Shown: one piece after another, positions 33,560 through 43,355 of the stretch
Layout of the letters: each line of letters starts with the position of its first letter
How positions within the stretch are numbered: position 1 is the first letter of the stretch
Origin: an uncultured Pseudomonadales bacterium
GTDB taxonomy: Bacteria > Pseudomonadota > Gammaproteobacteria > Pseudomonadales > Cellvibrionaceae
NCBI GenBank assembly: GCA_947487765.1
Contig: CANKXO010000005.1
Location: 62,001 to 126,000, forward strand
Direction of reading: 5' to 3'
DNA length: 64,000 nucleotides
Made by a program: the position numbers and the translations under genes
The notes under the pieces: generated by a model
Databases searched by the model: none
The model's input: the letters and a program-made list of their open reading frames with translations, nothing else
What the model was told of the DNA's origin: nothing

Positions 33560-34058
33560 AAGAAATATTCCTTCTAATCGAATCAATTGTCTCGGTGCTG
33601 TCAGTAATACAGCTCTTATAACTTTCCTATAACTAATATTTCAATTATTTCCCAATAGTTACTGCAAAGATATCTATGATGCACTCCTCAAAGAGTTAGT
33701 CATGATAGCTGTTGCGCGAAACTTATTATTAGCCGGTGGTAGGTCATTAAGCGTTGTGCTATCTGCATTGGAGTAATAGTATTAGAAACATTATCTGCCA
33801 GTTGTGTGTAAATAATTTCATAGGATTCGAGTTTGTTGATTGCTAAAGGTGAACTATCCTCTCTTTTTATAGAGGGGCATTGAATAATTGTTGAAAAAGT
33901 TTTGGGGGATGAAATTTCTGAAAAGTTTGCAATAATCTAGGTTGTCACTGTTATTTTTATATTGCACGTTTCTTTGCTAGAGCACACGCCGGTCCAACTT
34001 ATAAACACATAGCCAGTATTGTGATAGTTAAAGATATAAAAATAAAATAATTAACATC
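33560..34058. other. Intergenic region without recognised features
   Basis: About 500 bp between the tRNA-fMet terminator and the convergent minus-strand gene. AT-rich, with one short hairpin (CCTCT/AGAGG near 33857). No credible ORF, RNA or repeat was seen; it may be residue from the insertions that displaced rimP. Confidence 0.5.
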
Positions 34059-34973
34059 TCAGTGATGGCGAATAAAGGTTTTTTCTCTAAGTAAAATTTC
34101 AATAGGGCCTTCTTTGTCCTCTGCTGTCATCCGCACTAGATAAGGAATCGTTTGGTAAGCGTGAATAAAAGTCTCTCCTATTGGTGTTGAGAAATCGCCG
34201 AGCCAAATATGGGTTTCGGGGTTCTTTTTGTCGTTCAGGCTAAAGTGCCGGGTTTTAATTGGCTTGCCTTTTAACTCTAGGGTTTCCCAACCCAGGTCTT
34301 TGACTGTGTGTGTCGACAGCTTTAATTCTTCGGTATCGTACAGGGTGATATCTTTATTAAAGTCTTTTTGAGCATATTTCTGAAAAAAGAATGGTAAGTA
34401 GGTAAATGTCGTATCAAAACTGTTTTTTGAAAAACTACCTTCTTCCTGATTTTTTGCGGTTCTATTGGTAAAGGCCATTTGAAAAAGTCTAAGTATTTTT
34501 TCTGGATTAATATAGTCATCTTTATTGATTAGTTCGCTTAATGTATTGAGTTTGGTGAGTTCATCTTTTGTTGTTTTTTTTATTTTCTGATATGAAGCGA
34601 AATAGTTGTCTGCTTGACGACGTGTGATCAATTCGTGGGTTGTTGAACCATCCCGCATTTTATTGTCTGAGGTTAATAGTTCGCCTTTATTGTTGTAGGT
34701 ATCAATAAAAGTAGAGTGGATATGAATTTTCCCCCACCATCCGGATAGTTTTATATCACTGCTTTCAGTGATTGCATAGCCTTTTTCTGTAGGTATAACT
34801 CTGTGTGTTAGGTGTCCTATCGGTTTGCCTTTTGTCAAAATTTCGTAGATCATTTTATGAGTTTTATTGTCATTCGTTTCTGGTGGGTAATTGCTTGGCC
34901 GGTTCTGATTGGAGGCGAAACAGGTTTGACTGATCAGTATAAAAAATACCGAATAGATAATGGCCTTGATCAT
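34059..34973 (-). CDS. Exported protein of unknown function (DUF3108/DUF6134-like)
   Basis: 304 aa with a signal peptide (MIKAIIYSVFFILISQTCFA, cleavage after CFA). The mature protein is beta-rich: MIYEILTKGKPIGHLTHRV recalls the N-terminal strand pattern of DUF3108/DUF6134 periplasmic proteins, and the middle holds LKGKPIKTRHFSLND. It lies 64 bp after the RND pump gene on the same strand and is probably co-transcribed. Role unknown; the family placement is tentative. Confidence 0.6.
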   Translation of the reverse strand: MIKAIIYSVFFILISQTCFASNQNRPSNYPPETNDNKTHKMIYEILTKGKPIGHLTHRVIPTEKGYAITESSDIKLSGWWGKIHIHSTFIDTYNNKGELLTSDNKMRDGSTTHELITRRQADNYFASYQKIKKTTKDELTKLNTLSELINKDDYINPEKILRLFQMAFTNRTAKNQEEGSFSKNSFDTTFTYLPFFFQKYAQKDFNKDITLYDTEELKLSTHTVKDLGWETLELKGKPIKTRHFSLNDKKNPETHIWLGDFSTPIGETFIHAYQTIPYLVRMTAEDKEGPIEILLREKTFIRHH

Positions 34974-35036
34974 AAGTTTTTCCTTTGTCGATGCATTGGT
35001 TGATGATGGTGCAACAAGTAAAATGTTTAACGAGTA

Positions 35037-38000
35037 CTATTGTGTATTTGTTATTCCTGATTCTTTAAAAAATGAACTTAAAGTGCGCTTTATATCAACC
35101 CCTATCGCAATTAGAACGGGTATAAGAATCAGGGTGATGGCGGTTGCAAATGCTTCCCCCCATGCCAGTGAGACGGCGGCAGGGATAAGATATTGAGCGC
35201 TTTCGGAATCTTCTCTGATTAAGGGGATTAGGCCCACGACAGTTGTTGTGGTTGTTAAAAATATTGCTTGAAAGCGGCTCGTGCCCGCACTGATTAATGA
35301 CTCACTAACAGAATGGCCGTCATCACGGTATTGGTTATAACGCACCATCATGACCAATGAGTCATTGACGACAATGCCGGTTAAGGCAAGCATGCCAAAA
35401 AATGACAGCAGGCTAAGTGGCATATCCATTATTAGATGGCCGATGCTGGCGCCTATAAAACCAAAGGGAATGGCTGACATAATTACCAGCGGTTGCCAGT
35501 AGGATTTAAGTGGAATTGCGAGTAATGTAAAGATAAGCAAGCAAACCAGTAGTAAAATTTTGATAAGTTTGTCTTTTATTTTGATAATGTCTTCTAATTC
35601 ACCACCAACGCTTGACGTTACTTGTGGGTAGCGGGCTAGGACATCAGGTAACAGTGAGTGTTGTAAATTTGCAAATATTTCAGTTGGCGAAATAATATTT
35701 TTATCTATCGTTGCGGCAATGGTATTAACTCGCTTGCCATTACGATGCCCAATATGGTCGGTAGCATAGGTCGATTGAATAGTCGCGACTGCAGTGAGTG
35801 GTAGCCATTGCCCCTCTCTGTTTTGCAAGCGGGTTTGCATCAGGTCGACAATGGAGTCTCTGGCACTGAGTTGGTTTTTTACAATAACCCTCACTTCCTG
35901 TTGGTCGCGCTGTATTCGTTGCACTTCCGCACCGCCAAAATGAAAAGCAATTTGGCTTGCCAATATTTGAGTATCAAACCCAAGGTGTTTGGCTTCCGGT
36001 TTTAGTGCAAGATAGAGTTCCGGCTTGCCTGAGGTCAGGCTTTCTCGAAGGTTACGTACGCCTTTTATCTGACGTAAATACTTATTAATTTCTGCGCTAG
36101 CTGCCTTTAATGCCTGCTCATCTTTACTGTAAAGATTCAACATAAAGCCGCCGCCGGTACTTTCTGTGGCATCAAAAATAAGTTCTGTTGCTCCTTCCAA
36201 TTGCCCAACACGATCTTGCCAGGCCTTCATTATGCCCAAGGTGCTATAGCCGATAGAATCTGTGGTATTTTTTGTTGTTGTTTTAACTCCTTTATTGTTA
36301 TTAAGTTCGGCGTACATCTCCAACGAATAAGCGCCTATCACAACAGTGAGAATATTTTTAATAGGAGGAGCATCAAGATTTAATTCGGTATAGAGTTTCT
36401 GGTTAAGCTCTTCTGCAATTTTTTCGATTTTATCGACATTATTTAAAGTCAGTGAATAGGGCGCACGGGCATCCATTTTCATGTTGATAGTAATGTATTG
36501 CCCTGGTATTTCTGGAAACCAAACGGTTCTAATAAGCCCTTTGCTTAACAATCCTATTCCCAAGATGGCAAAGGTACAGAATAATACCAGCACGGCGTAA
36601 CGGTGCTGTAGACTCCATTTAAGGGCTGGTCTATAAATTTTTTTATTACATCGCTCTAGCCCTGTGCGTGCAAAGGTTTGAAGCTGCTGCCATTGATTTG
36701 AAATACGGTTAAGCAATCTGTGAAAAAGAGAAGCGGAGGATATTGCGGTATTGGGCTTTGTGCTTCCTAGTGATGTGGTTGCCAGATGTGCAGGCAAAAT
36801 ACATTTGCTTTCAAAAATAGAAAACAGCAGGGTTAGAGTGACAACGCCGGCAAAGCTTGCAAATATTTTTCCTAAGGCATCATGTATAAGCAGTAATGGC
36901 AGTAGCGCGGCGATACTGGTCAGCACACCAAAAACCGTGGCTGTGGCTACGCGTTTTACACCGTTATAGGTTCCCAATAACGGGTCATTCAAATGGCGTC
37001 GTTCTTCGAACACACTTTCACCGATAACAACGGCATCATCAACAACAATACCTAGCGCAATAATAAACCCGAAGGTAGTGATTTCATTGAGGGAGTAATT
37101 AATCCACGGGCTACCCATAACGGCAACTGTGCCGGCGATAGAAACTGGAATGCCAATAGCAACCCAGAAGGCAAGTTTAAGGTTCAGAAATAAAGCCAAT
37201 ATCAGGATAACGAGCAGAAGTCCCTGTAGTGCATTGTTCTTTAGTAGTGTAAGACGATCAGCGATATAATGATCGGATCGCCCCCAGGCGATAACGTTGA
37301 TATCTGCTGGTAAGGTTTTACGCAGTGTTTCCAGAGTGCTGTCAACGGCTTTTGCGGTGGTCAGGACATTGTCTTTATTGCCAACTAATACCTCTATGCC
37401 AATTGTGGCTTCGCCGTTAAAGCGCACAATGTTTTGGTTTTCCGCATAAGCATCTACAATCTGGGCAATATCGCTTAACATAAGTTGCGACCCATTGCTG
37501 TTTTTCAAGATTGATATGCGTGCAAAGTCATTGTAATGATAGGCCTGGCTATCCGCGCGGAGGGAGATTTCTGCTCCTTGTGTTTTTAAAGAGCCGGCCT
37601 TGAAAGTCAGCGATGATTGTTGAATTTTGGTCACAATATCACTTAATGACAGCTGATATTTTTCCAAAATCTCTGGTTTGACTTCTATACGAACTTCGGC
37701 GGTTTTCTCTCCCCAAATATTGAGCTTGGATATCTCTGACTGCGACAGTAGCGCCTGTTTAACCTGGCGCCCTACTTTCTGTAGCGTGTAAGTGTCGGTA
37801 TCGCCATAGACCTGCACATAGAGTGCGGGCATATCATAGTCATCCCTGCTAATTAGCGGCTTGTCGGCTTCTTGAGGAAAGTCGGCAATGCTGTCCAAAC
37901 GCAGTTTTACGTCTTCCAATAAACGTTCAAGTTTGTAGCTTCCTATTTTTTGTACGCTAACACTGGAGTAATCATCCACAGAGCTTGAGTAGATATTTTT

Positions 38001-38234
38001 CACTCCGGGTAAGTCTTCAAGTGCGGTTTCTATTTTCTGAGTAATTTGCCGGTCTATTTGTTCGGCATAAGCGCCAGGGAAGGTGGTCGATATTACTATG
38101 GTGTCGGCCGGTAATTTGGGGAAGGCCTCAATACGCATGGTGGCCAATGTTAAAAAACCTGCGGCAAGAATAAATACCATCACCAAGTTGGCAGCAACGG
38201 GATTGCGAATAAACCAGAGAATCAATGTGTACAT
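35037..38234 (-). CDS. RND efflux transporter permease
   Basis: 1065 aa, the inner-membrane proton-driven pump of a tripartite efflux system. Twelve membrane helices in the two-fold RND arrangement: helix 1 at MYTLILWFIRNPVAANLVMV, periplasmic porter loops about 35-330 and 560-880. Helix 4 reads GIVVDDAVVIGE with the paired Asp of proton transfer. The first gene after the fusion-protein gene (2-bp gap). The sequence belongs to the AcrB/MexB-like superfamily; substrate not predictable, hydrophobic toxicants likely. Confidence 0.94.
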   Translation of the reverse strand: MYTLILWFIRNPVAANLVMVFILAAGFLTLATMRIEAFPKLPADTIVISTTFPGAYAEQIDRQITQKIETALEDLPGVKNIYSSSVDDYSSVSVQKIGSYKLERLLEDVKLRLDSIADFPQEADKPLISRDDYDMPALYVQVYGDTDTYTLQKVGRQVKQALLSQSEISKLNIWGEKTAEVRIEVKPEILEKYQLSLSDIVTKIQQSSLTFKAGSLKTQGAEISLRADSQAYHYNDFARISILKNSNGSQLMLSDIAQIVDAYAENQNIVRFNGEATIGIEVLVGNKDNVLTTAKAVDSTLETLRKTLPADINVIAWGRSDHYIADRLTLLKNNALQGLLLVILILALFLNLKLAFWVAIGIPVSIAGTVAVMGSPWINYSLNEITTFGFIIALGIVVDDAVVIGESVFEERRHLNDPLLGTYNGVKRVATATVFGVLTSIAALLPLLLIHDALGKIFASFAGVVTLTLLFSIFESKCILPAHLATTSLGSTKPNTAISSASLFHRLLNRISNQWQQLQTFARTGLERCNKKIYRPALKWSLQHRYAVLVLFCTFAILGIGLLSKGLIRTVWFPEIPGQYITINMKMDARAPYSLTLNNVDKIEKIAEELNQKLYTELNLDAPPIKNILTVVIGAYSLEMYAELNNNKGVKTTTKNTTDSIGYSTLGIMKAWQDRVGQLEGATELIFDATESTGGGFMLNLYSKDEQALKAASAEINKYLRQIKGVRNLRESLTSGKPELYLALKPEAKHLGFDTQILASQIAFHFGGAEVQRIQRDQQEVRVIVKNQLSARDSIVDLMQTRLQNREGQWLPLTAVATIQSTYATDHIGHRNGKRVNTIAATIDKNIISPTEIFANLQHSLLPDVLARYPQVTSSVGGELEDIIKIKDKLIKILLLVCLLIFTLLAIPLKSYWQPLVIMSAIPFGFIGASIGHLIMDMPLSLLSFFGMLALTGIVVNDSLVMMVRYNQYRDDGHSVSESLISAGTSRFQAIFLTTTTTVVGLIPLIREDSESAQYLIPAAVSLAWGEAFATAITLILIPVLIAIGVDIKRTLSSFFKESGITNTQ

Positions 38235-38236
38235 AT

Positions 38237-39391
38237 TCAGTGCTCCTGCGGCGCTACATTTATTCGTTCAGGTTTGACTTTCATGCTGCTGAGAAATGAA
38301 GCTAAAGGCATGGTCGCCACCCGAAGTGAAGCAGGCTGATTGGTATTTTCCAGTACAGGAGGCTCGATGATTACAAAGCCATGTTGATAGAGAAGGACCG
38401 ACGCAAAAAAGCGGCGTAACTTATCCTCTTTATCCAGGTACCAGATATAACCATCGCCAGATAGAGCGCTTTCAGGTATCGCCATAACGTTTTGAACAAC
38501 TTTGCCAGGCAGCTCAATTTTTACAAAGTCGCCGGGTGTTAGAGGTCCTTGTATGCTTTGTTCAACGCTAAGGAAGAGTTTGTACTGTCGGGTTTTTGGA
38601 TCCAATATGCCGCTGTTGCGTTGGATTTGGGCATGGCTAAGCAGGTTGCCATCTGTATCAATAATGTTTGCCTTTTGTTCACGCCAATTTTCAGCAAGTC
38701 TCTCTTGTTGTTGCTTACTAATGAATACCTCTATCTCCAGGGAGCTGTGATCTTGTAATTGCAATAAGTCTTCCCCTTCGGCAACGGTTTGCCCCAGGCT
38801 GACATAACGCACACTGATGACTCCAGCAAAGGGAGCTTTAACCTGAGTGTTGTTATAGCGAACCAGTGCGGCTGCTTCCTGACTTTTAGCGGCAATCAGG
38901 CTTTTTTCTGCTGCTTTTTGTTGAGGAATATTCAGTGCCAAGTCGGAGGCTTGTAAAGTAATATCAGCAGCCTGCCAATTACTTTTTGCCTGTATGCTTT
39001 TATTTTTTTCTAACGCGACATTGAGCTCTGCCTCTGCCACCCGTCGCCGCGCTTCATCAAGGCTGGCTTGATATTGGCTATTTTCAATTTTTATTAACGT
39101 TTGGTTTTTATTAACCCTTTGTCCTGCCATTGCAATGTCGAATAGATGAGTGACTTGCCCGTTGTTCTGGGCTTTGATGGTGGTATCCCAAAGCGGCTTC
39201 ACTTCTGCAAACGTTTGAATCGTCGTTACTAGATTTTGGGGGACAACCTCAACATAGGAAACAGTGTTTATGTGTTCATGATTCTTCAGATTTTCGACCT
39301 GTGTTGGCGCTTCGATAATGGCAAGTAGAACCAAGACTAAAAAAAATAAAAGTATGGCTGACAATAGCCAGAGTGTTCGGGATCGTTTCAT
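38237..39391 (-). CDS. Periplasmic membrane fusion protein (HlyD/AcrA type)
   Basis: 384 aa. An N-terminal anchor helix (about 7-25) is followed by a lipoyl-like first half (TTIKAQNNGQVTHLFDIAMA), an alpha-hairpin (about 105-170) and the second half lipoyl and beta-barrel (VKAPFAGVISVRYVSLGQTV, PGDFVKIELPG). It joins the RND pump to the outer-membrane channel. Tight spacing: 3 bp from the channel gene and 2 bp from the pump gene. Confidence 0.93.
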   Translation of the reverse strand: MKRSRTLWLLSAILLFFLVLVLLAIIEAPTQVENLKNHEHINTVSYVEVVPQNLVTTIQTFAEVKPLWDTTIKAQNNGQVTHLFDIAMAGQRVNKNQTLIKIENSQYQASLDEARRRVAEAELNVALEKNKSIQAKSNWQAADITLQASDLALNIPQQKAAEKSLIAAKSQEAAALVRYNNTQVKAPFAGVISVRYVSLGQTVAEGEDLLQLQDHSSLEIEVFISKQQQERLAENWREQKANIIDTDGNLLSHAQIQRNSGILDPKTRQYKLFLSVEQSIQGPLTPGDFVKIELPGKVVQNVMAIPESALSGDGYIWYLDKEDKLRRFFASVLLYQHGFVIIEPPVLENTNQPASLRVATMPLASFLSSMKVKPERINVAPQEH

Positions 39392-39394
39392 TTT

Positions 39395-40819
39395 TTAGGT
39401 ATTTATATGTTTAAAAGGGACACCCAAGGCTTGCATTAGCGTTAAGCGGTTTTTCAGATACTTAAAATAGGCTTCCATCAATCGGATCTCACTTTCTATT
39501 TTATCCATCTGTGCCATTAAATATTGCGGGAGTGCTACATTGCCGTGACTAAATTGTTCAGCTGTGGTGCTGAGCAAGCGGCTTTGATTGTTGAGTATCT
39601 TTTGCTCTTGAACGACTTGATAAGACAATCCTCTTTCTTGATTTAATGTGCTTTCCACCTCTTCCATTGCTTTTAATACTCGGGCTTGGTATTGCCACCA
39701 GTTAGCTTCGGCTTCAGCGGATTTTTGTCTGGCGTTTGCAAGCAGTTGGCCACCTCTGAAAATTGGCTGAGCAATACCGCCTACCAATTGCCAGACAACA
39801 TCGTCATTTAAGGCTTGTTTGAGTGACCTGTCAGATAGTGATGATTCTCCACTTAAGCCAAGTTGAGGTAGCATTGCTTTGTAAGCTGAGCGTGCTGTGT
39901 AATCAAATGCTTTTGCCTGTGAAAATGCAGCCAATATATCGGGTCGGTTAACTAGTAGAGTGGCATTAATTTTTTGAGGCAGTGATAGGCTGTATTTGGA
40001 AAATGAAAACTCCCCTAAACTCAGGTGAGCATTCGGTGTTTGTCCGCGCAGAATATTGAGTATCTGTTTAGTTTCTAAGGTTTCTAGTTGGGTATATTTC
40101 AAGCGAACTTGATATTCTATAAAACGATTTTTGGCTTGCATATAGCTATCAAAATCACTTAAGCCAATGATATAGCTGCGTTGATAGTGAGCCAGATTCT
40201 TTCGGTAAAAGGACAATAGCAGTTCCATTTTTTTCTGTCGGTTTGTTTTTTCCATATGCTGTAACCAGAGATGGCTAGACTGTGCAATCAATGCTCTTTT
40301 TGCGTGTTGTACATCGTATTGCTTTTGTTCAGCAAGAAAATGTAAAGCTTGCTTTTCATCCGATAACTTGCCCCATATATCGAGTACCCAAGACGTTTTT
40401 ATCGTCGCTCTAACGGTTTTTATGGTTTTCTGGTCATCAGAGTTAAGATGGTTTTTGTCGGTGGATAAATCTGCTTGAGGCGAGGTGTAACCTTTTGCCT
40501 GGCTATGGCTGTGTTTGGCTGCTTGGGCTGTTGCTATAATGGATTGTAAGTCAGGATTTTTATCGAGTACCTCTCTAATAAAATTTTTCAAGTTACTATT
40601 TTGATCTTCTTCTGGAAAAATACTGAAGAAGGGCAGCTCGTCATTGTTGATACTTTTATGGTGGGTATCCCATGTCTCCAATAACTTATTATTAGAAGCA
40701 ATGATATCGTGTTTGTTTTTGAGCGAGAACGATGAACACGCAGATAACATCATCAATGCTCCAATGGATGATGTTAATGCGTACATTTTCGTTTTTACAA
40801 TCATATTGCTAGAAGGCAT
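39395..40819 (-). CDS. Outer-membrane efflux channel lipoprotein (TolC/NodT type)
   Basis: 474 aa. A lipoprotein signal with lipobox LMMLSAC-S precedes the mature Cys. Two OEP repeats with long helices follow (LQSIIATAQAAKHSHSQAKG, PDILAAFSQAKAFDYTARSA, GQLLANARQKSAEAEANWW). It forms the exit duct of the pump. The first ATG (40819) overlaps the DUF2860 stop by 11 bp; ATG at 40804 is an alternative with a shorter n-region. Neither has a clear Shine-Dalgarno site, which suggests translational coupling. Confidence 0.92.
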   Translation of the reverse strand: MPSSNMIVKTKMYALTSSIGALMMLSACSSFSLKNKHDIIASNNKLLETWDTHHKSINNDELPFFSIFPEEDQNSNLKNFIREVLDKNPDLQSIIATAQAAKHSHSQAKGYTSPQADLSTDKNHLNSDDQKTIKTVRATIKTSWVLDIWGKLSDEKQALHFLAEQKQYDVQHAKRALIAQSSHLWLQHMEKTNRQKKMELLLSFYRKNLAHYQRSYIIGLSDFDSYMQAKNRFIEYQVRLKYTQLETLETKQILNILRGQTPNAHLSLGEFSFSKYSLSLPQKINATLLVNRPDILAAFSQAKAFDYTARSAYKAMLPQLGLSGESSLSDRSLKQALNDDVVWQLVGGIAQPIFRGGQLLANARQKSAEAEANWWQYQARVLKAMEEVESTLNQERGLSYQVVQEQKILNNQSRLLSTTAEQFSHGNVALPQYLMAQMDKIESEIRLMEAYFKYLKNRLTLMQALGVPFKHINT

Positions 40820-41873
40820 AGGTTAAACCAACAGCCAGGGTTGTATTCTTTTCGTCGTAAAAGGTAATGTTGCTATCTCGATTGGATGTGCTGACAAAAA
40901 AATCAGCTGAAAGATTTTTCCATAAGAATGGGTTTTTGTAGCTTAATCCGGCTTGGATGTTGTACTTGTCTTCTTCGCGTTTGCGATTAAATACAGGGTT
41001 TGAGGATTCAAAATTAATGCGATCCACTTTGGCAGAAATATACATATCGATTGAGCCGGACAAATAAGCCAAACTTATATCGACACCATTGGCATCAAAG
41101 CTGTTAGCATTCCCTTCCGCGTTTGCACGAAAGTGGCTTATGCCTGCTTCCACATACAGGTTGTTAACAATTGACATAGTTGCCGAGAGTCTAAGATCAG
41201 CAAAGGTCGTGTCCCGTTGCAATTGCTTTCGCTGATCTTTATTGAGCCGATTGCCTAACGATATACCGGCTTGATCGTTGTCGATGTGATGCTGGCCTAT
41301 GGATGAAGCAATAGAAAACGGTGTACCAAAAATATATTGTGCACCGGCAGCCAACATATTCAGGCTGGCGTCTGTTTTTTGTAGTGGCTTGCCCGTGAGA
41401 TAAGGGTCTTGCCATGATTCATAGAGACCGGGAATATTGGGAGTCAATGACATCCATACTGAAGAGCCATCGACAAAGGTTTTATTTGCACTGATTGCAA
41501 CAAGGCTTTGGTTTTCAATCAGGCTATTACTTGTTAAGCCCGTGTCAAAAATACCCAGGGACAAGGAGCTACTTTCAGATAAACCATAGTTTATAGTCAA
41601 TGTGGGGATGAGTGTCGAAAAATCGTAGTCGGTAGGGCTCGCATCAAGTGAGCTAATGGTTGGGTTTTCGTCGTCAATAGATTGGTTTCGAGTTGATTCT
41701 CCACTACCTGAAACAATGTAAAGGCCTATTTTACTGTTTAATCCCTGCTTCTGTTCTTCAGATAAAACAGACTTGGATAGGACTGAGGTTGATGATTGTG
41801 CAATAGCATTTGCAGATAATATGTTTCCCAGTATACTGATTAGTGATGTTGTAACAATAATAGAATGGCGCAT
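40809..41873 (-). CDS. DUF2860 outer-membrane beta-barrel protein
   Basis: 354 aa. A signal peptide (cleavage near ANAIAQS) is followed by amphipathic beta strands and a C-terminal Phe (VGLTYAF), the mark of outer-membrane barrels. DUF2860 features: TSLDASPTD-like linker, WQDPYLTG, EGNANSFDANG and RDSNITFYDE. The biological function of DUF2860 is unknown. It is the first gene of the efflux operon and is preceded by CTTAA-type boxes, so the local two-component system probably controls it. Confidence 0.85.
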   Translation of the reverse strand: MRHSIIVTTSLISILGNILSANAIAQSSTSVLSKSVLSEEQKQGLNSKIGLYIVSGSGESTRNQSIDDENPTISSLDASPTDYDFSTLIPTLTINYGLSESSSLSLGIFDTGLTSNSLIENQSLVAISANKTFVDGSSVWMSLTPNIPGLYESWQDPYLTGKPLQKTDASLNMLAAGAQYIFGTPFSIASSIGQHHIDNDQAGISLGNRLNKDQRKQLQRDTTFADLRLSATMSIVNNLYVEAGISHFRANAEGNANSFDANGVDISLAYLSGSIDMYISAKVDRINFESSNPVFNRKREEDKYNIQAGLSYKNPFLWKNLSADFFVSTSNRDSNITFYDEKNTTLAVGLTYAF

Positions 41874-41912
41874 ATCGAAGCCCTGTTGTGTCGATAAAAT
41901 TAAAAAGCGAAC

Positions 41913-41952
41913 ACATCTTAAGCTGGAAGATATTAAGTTGATCTTAAGATGT
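41913..41952. promoter_or_regulatory. CTTAA-type boxes upstream of the DUF2860-efflux operon
   Basis: TTAAG occurs at 41918, 41933 and 41944; the last two form ATTAAG-N5-CTTAAG, an 11-bp-period direct repeat like PmrA/QseB boxes. ACATCTTAAG (41913-41922) and CTTAAGATGT (41943-41952) also form a 10-bp inverted repeat. 40-79 bp before the start. Confidence 0.65.
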
Positions 41953-42004
41953 ATTCGGATGTATTAGAAAGATTTTTGTTACAGATAAAACGATTAAAAG
42001 AGAG

Positions 42005-43270
42005 CTATTTTTTTTGAGATAGCGATGGCCAGGAAACAAGAGAGCGCCATGCCCATTCCAGTGGCCCTTGTCGGAAATATTTAAGCCATAGGATTGATAG
42101 CAGGATTTGCGTTATCCAAATGCAAGGCAGTAGTAGCAACTGTTGAAGACGGTCGAGTTGAGCGTACAGTCCTAGCCCGTGACCGTAGAAAATAAATGCA
42201 CAAATCAAACTTTGCAGTATGTAATTGCTCAGTGCTGTTCGTCCGATCGCTTGAAAAGTATAAGAAATCCAGCGAGGAAGACGCGGGTATAAATACATAA
42301 GGCCAAAAATATAGCCCATGCCAAGAATAGCACTGCCAATATAGTTAAAGTGAGCACCATAAATATTGGAGTAGAATGCTTGCCATTGATGAATGTCATT
42401 TTGATATATTCCCAGTGCTGTTATGCCTATGCCTAAAGGCATTAAAATTAACGCGAGTTTTCCTAGTGTGTTTAGAGATAATTTATTTCTGAATAGACCG
42501 AATTTATGTAATGCCATACCTAATAACATCAAACTGCTAGCGCGCCAAAAGTTATAAGCAATAAATAATACGATTTGCATTTCCAGTGCCGCAGGCGCAC
42601 GGTATTCCATTTGTTGAAGCCAGTTACCCTGCAAGCTGCTGGAGATACTTTGCAGTTGGTCTGGAGTGATAATCCATTCTGCTACAAGTTCGGCTGCGAT
42701 CATTTCTGCTGGCACTAATACACCAATAAGTAAAAGCAGTATGATGGGAACTGAGAAAAGTATGGTTGCTAAGCTGATAAGAAAGGTGACTGATTTGTTT
42801 CGGAACCAGACAACAAAGAAGCCGCAAAGTGAATAGGTCACTAATATATCCCCTTCCCAAATGAGATAGGCGTGCTCCAGACCAATGAGTAATAAAAAGA
42901 AATTTCGTCGAAGTAAAAATCTTATAGAACTGATATCTTTGCCATTGACCTGTGGAGTTTTTGTCTGATGAGATTCCGCCATGAGTGCTATCCCCACGCC
43001 AAACAATAGAGAAAAAATGGTCATAAATTTTTGATCGGCAAAAATATGGGTGAGCATGTAGACGATGCCGTTGGTATCAAATAAATCTGTGCCCTGAGTG
43101 TCGAGAGCTGTTCCCTGAATAGCATTAAACGCAAAAGGATTAAAGTAAGCATGGCTGGGCATTGCGAAGGCCTGGATATTCATGATGAGAATGCCCAACA
43201 AAGCAAAGCCACGCAGAATATCCAGTATGTCAATACGCGTTGTCTGCGGGTGTAAGGTAGATATGTTCAC
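42005..43270 (-). CDS. DUF418 (YeiB-like) integral membrane protein
   Basis: 421 aa, about ten membrane helices. It begins TRIDILDILRGFALLGILIM, the YeiB/DUF418 signature, and the C-terminal DUF418 part includes AIGRTALSNYILQSLICAFI. Related to the acyltransferase-like membrane family that modifies envelope molecules. It follows the kinase gene by 80 bp on the same strand, with its own CTTAA-type boxes between. A role in envelope modification is an inference. Confidence 0.88.
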   Translation of the reverse strand: MNISTLHPQTTRIDILDILRGFALLGILIMNIQAFAMPSHAYFNPFAFNAIQGTALDTQGTDLFDTNGIVYMLTHIFADQKFMTIFSLLFGVGIALMAESHQTKTPQVNGKDISSIRFLLRRNFFLLLIGLEHAYLIWEGDILVTYSLCGFFVVWFRNKSVTFLISLATILFSVPIILLLLIGVLVPAEMIAAELVAEWIITPDQLQSISSSLQGNWLQQMEYRAPAALEMQIVLFIAYNFWRASSLMLLGMALHKFGLFRNKLSLNTLGKLALILMPLGIGITALGIYQNDIHQWQAFYSNIYGAHFNYIGSAILGMGYIFGLMYLYPRLPRWISYTFQAIGRTALSNYILQSLICAFIFYGHGLGLYAQLDRLQQLLLLPCIWITQILLSILWLKYFRQGPLEWAWRSLVSWPSLSQKK

Positions 43271-43323
43271 GATTGTTTCCTATAGATTTTCCCGGTGATA
43301 GGACTACTATAGGAAATAGAGCA

Positions 43324-43355
43324 TTAAGATAAGGTTAAGAAGAGTATCTCTTAAG
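43324..43355. promoter_or_regulatory. CTTAA-type boxes upstream of the DUF418 gene
   Basis: TTAAG at 43324, 43335 and 43351; the first two form TTAAG-N6-TTAAG, the same spacing as at 41933/41944. The third overlaps the kinase stop codon. Confidence 0.6.
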
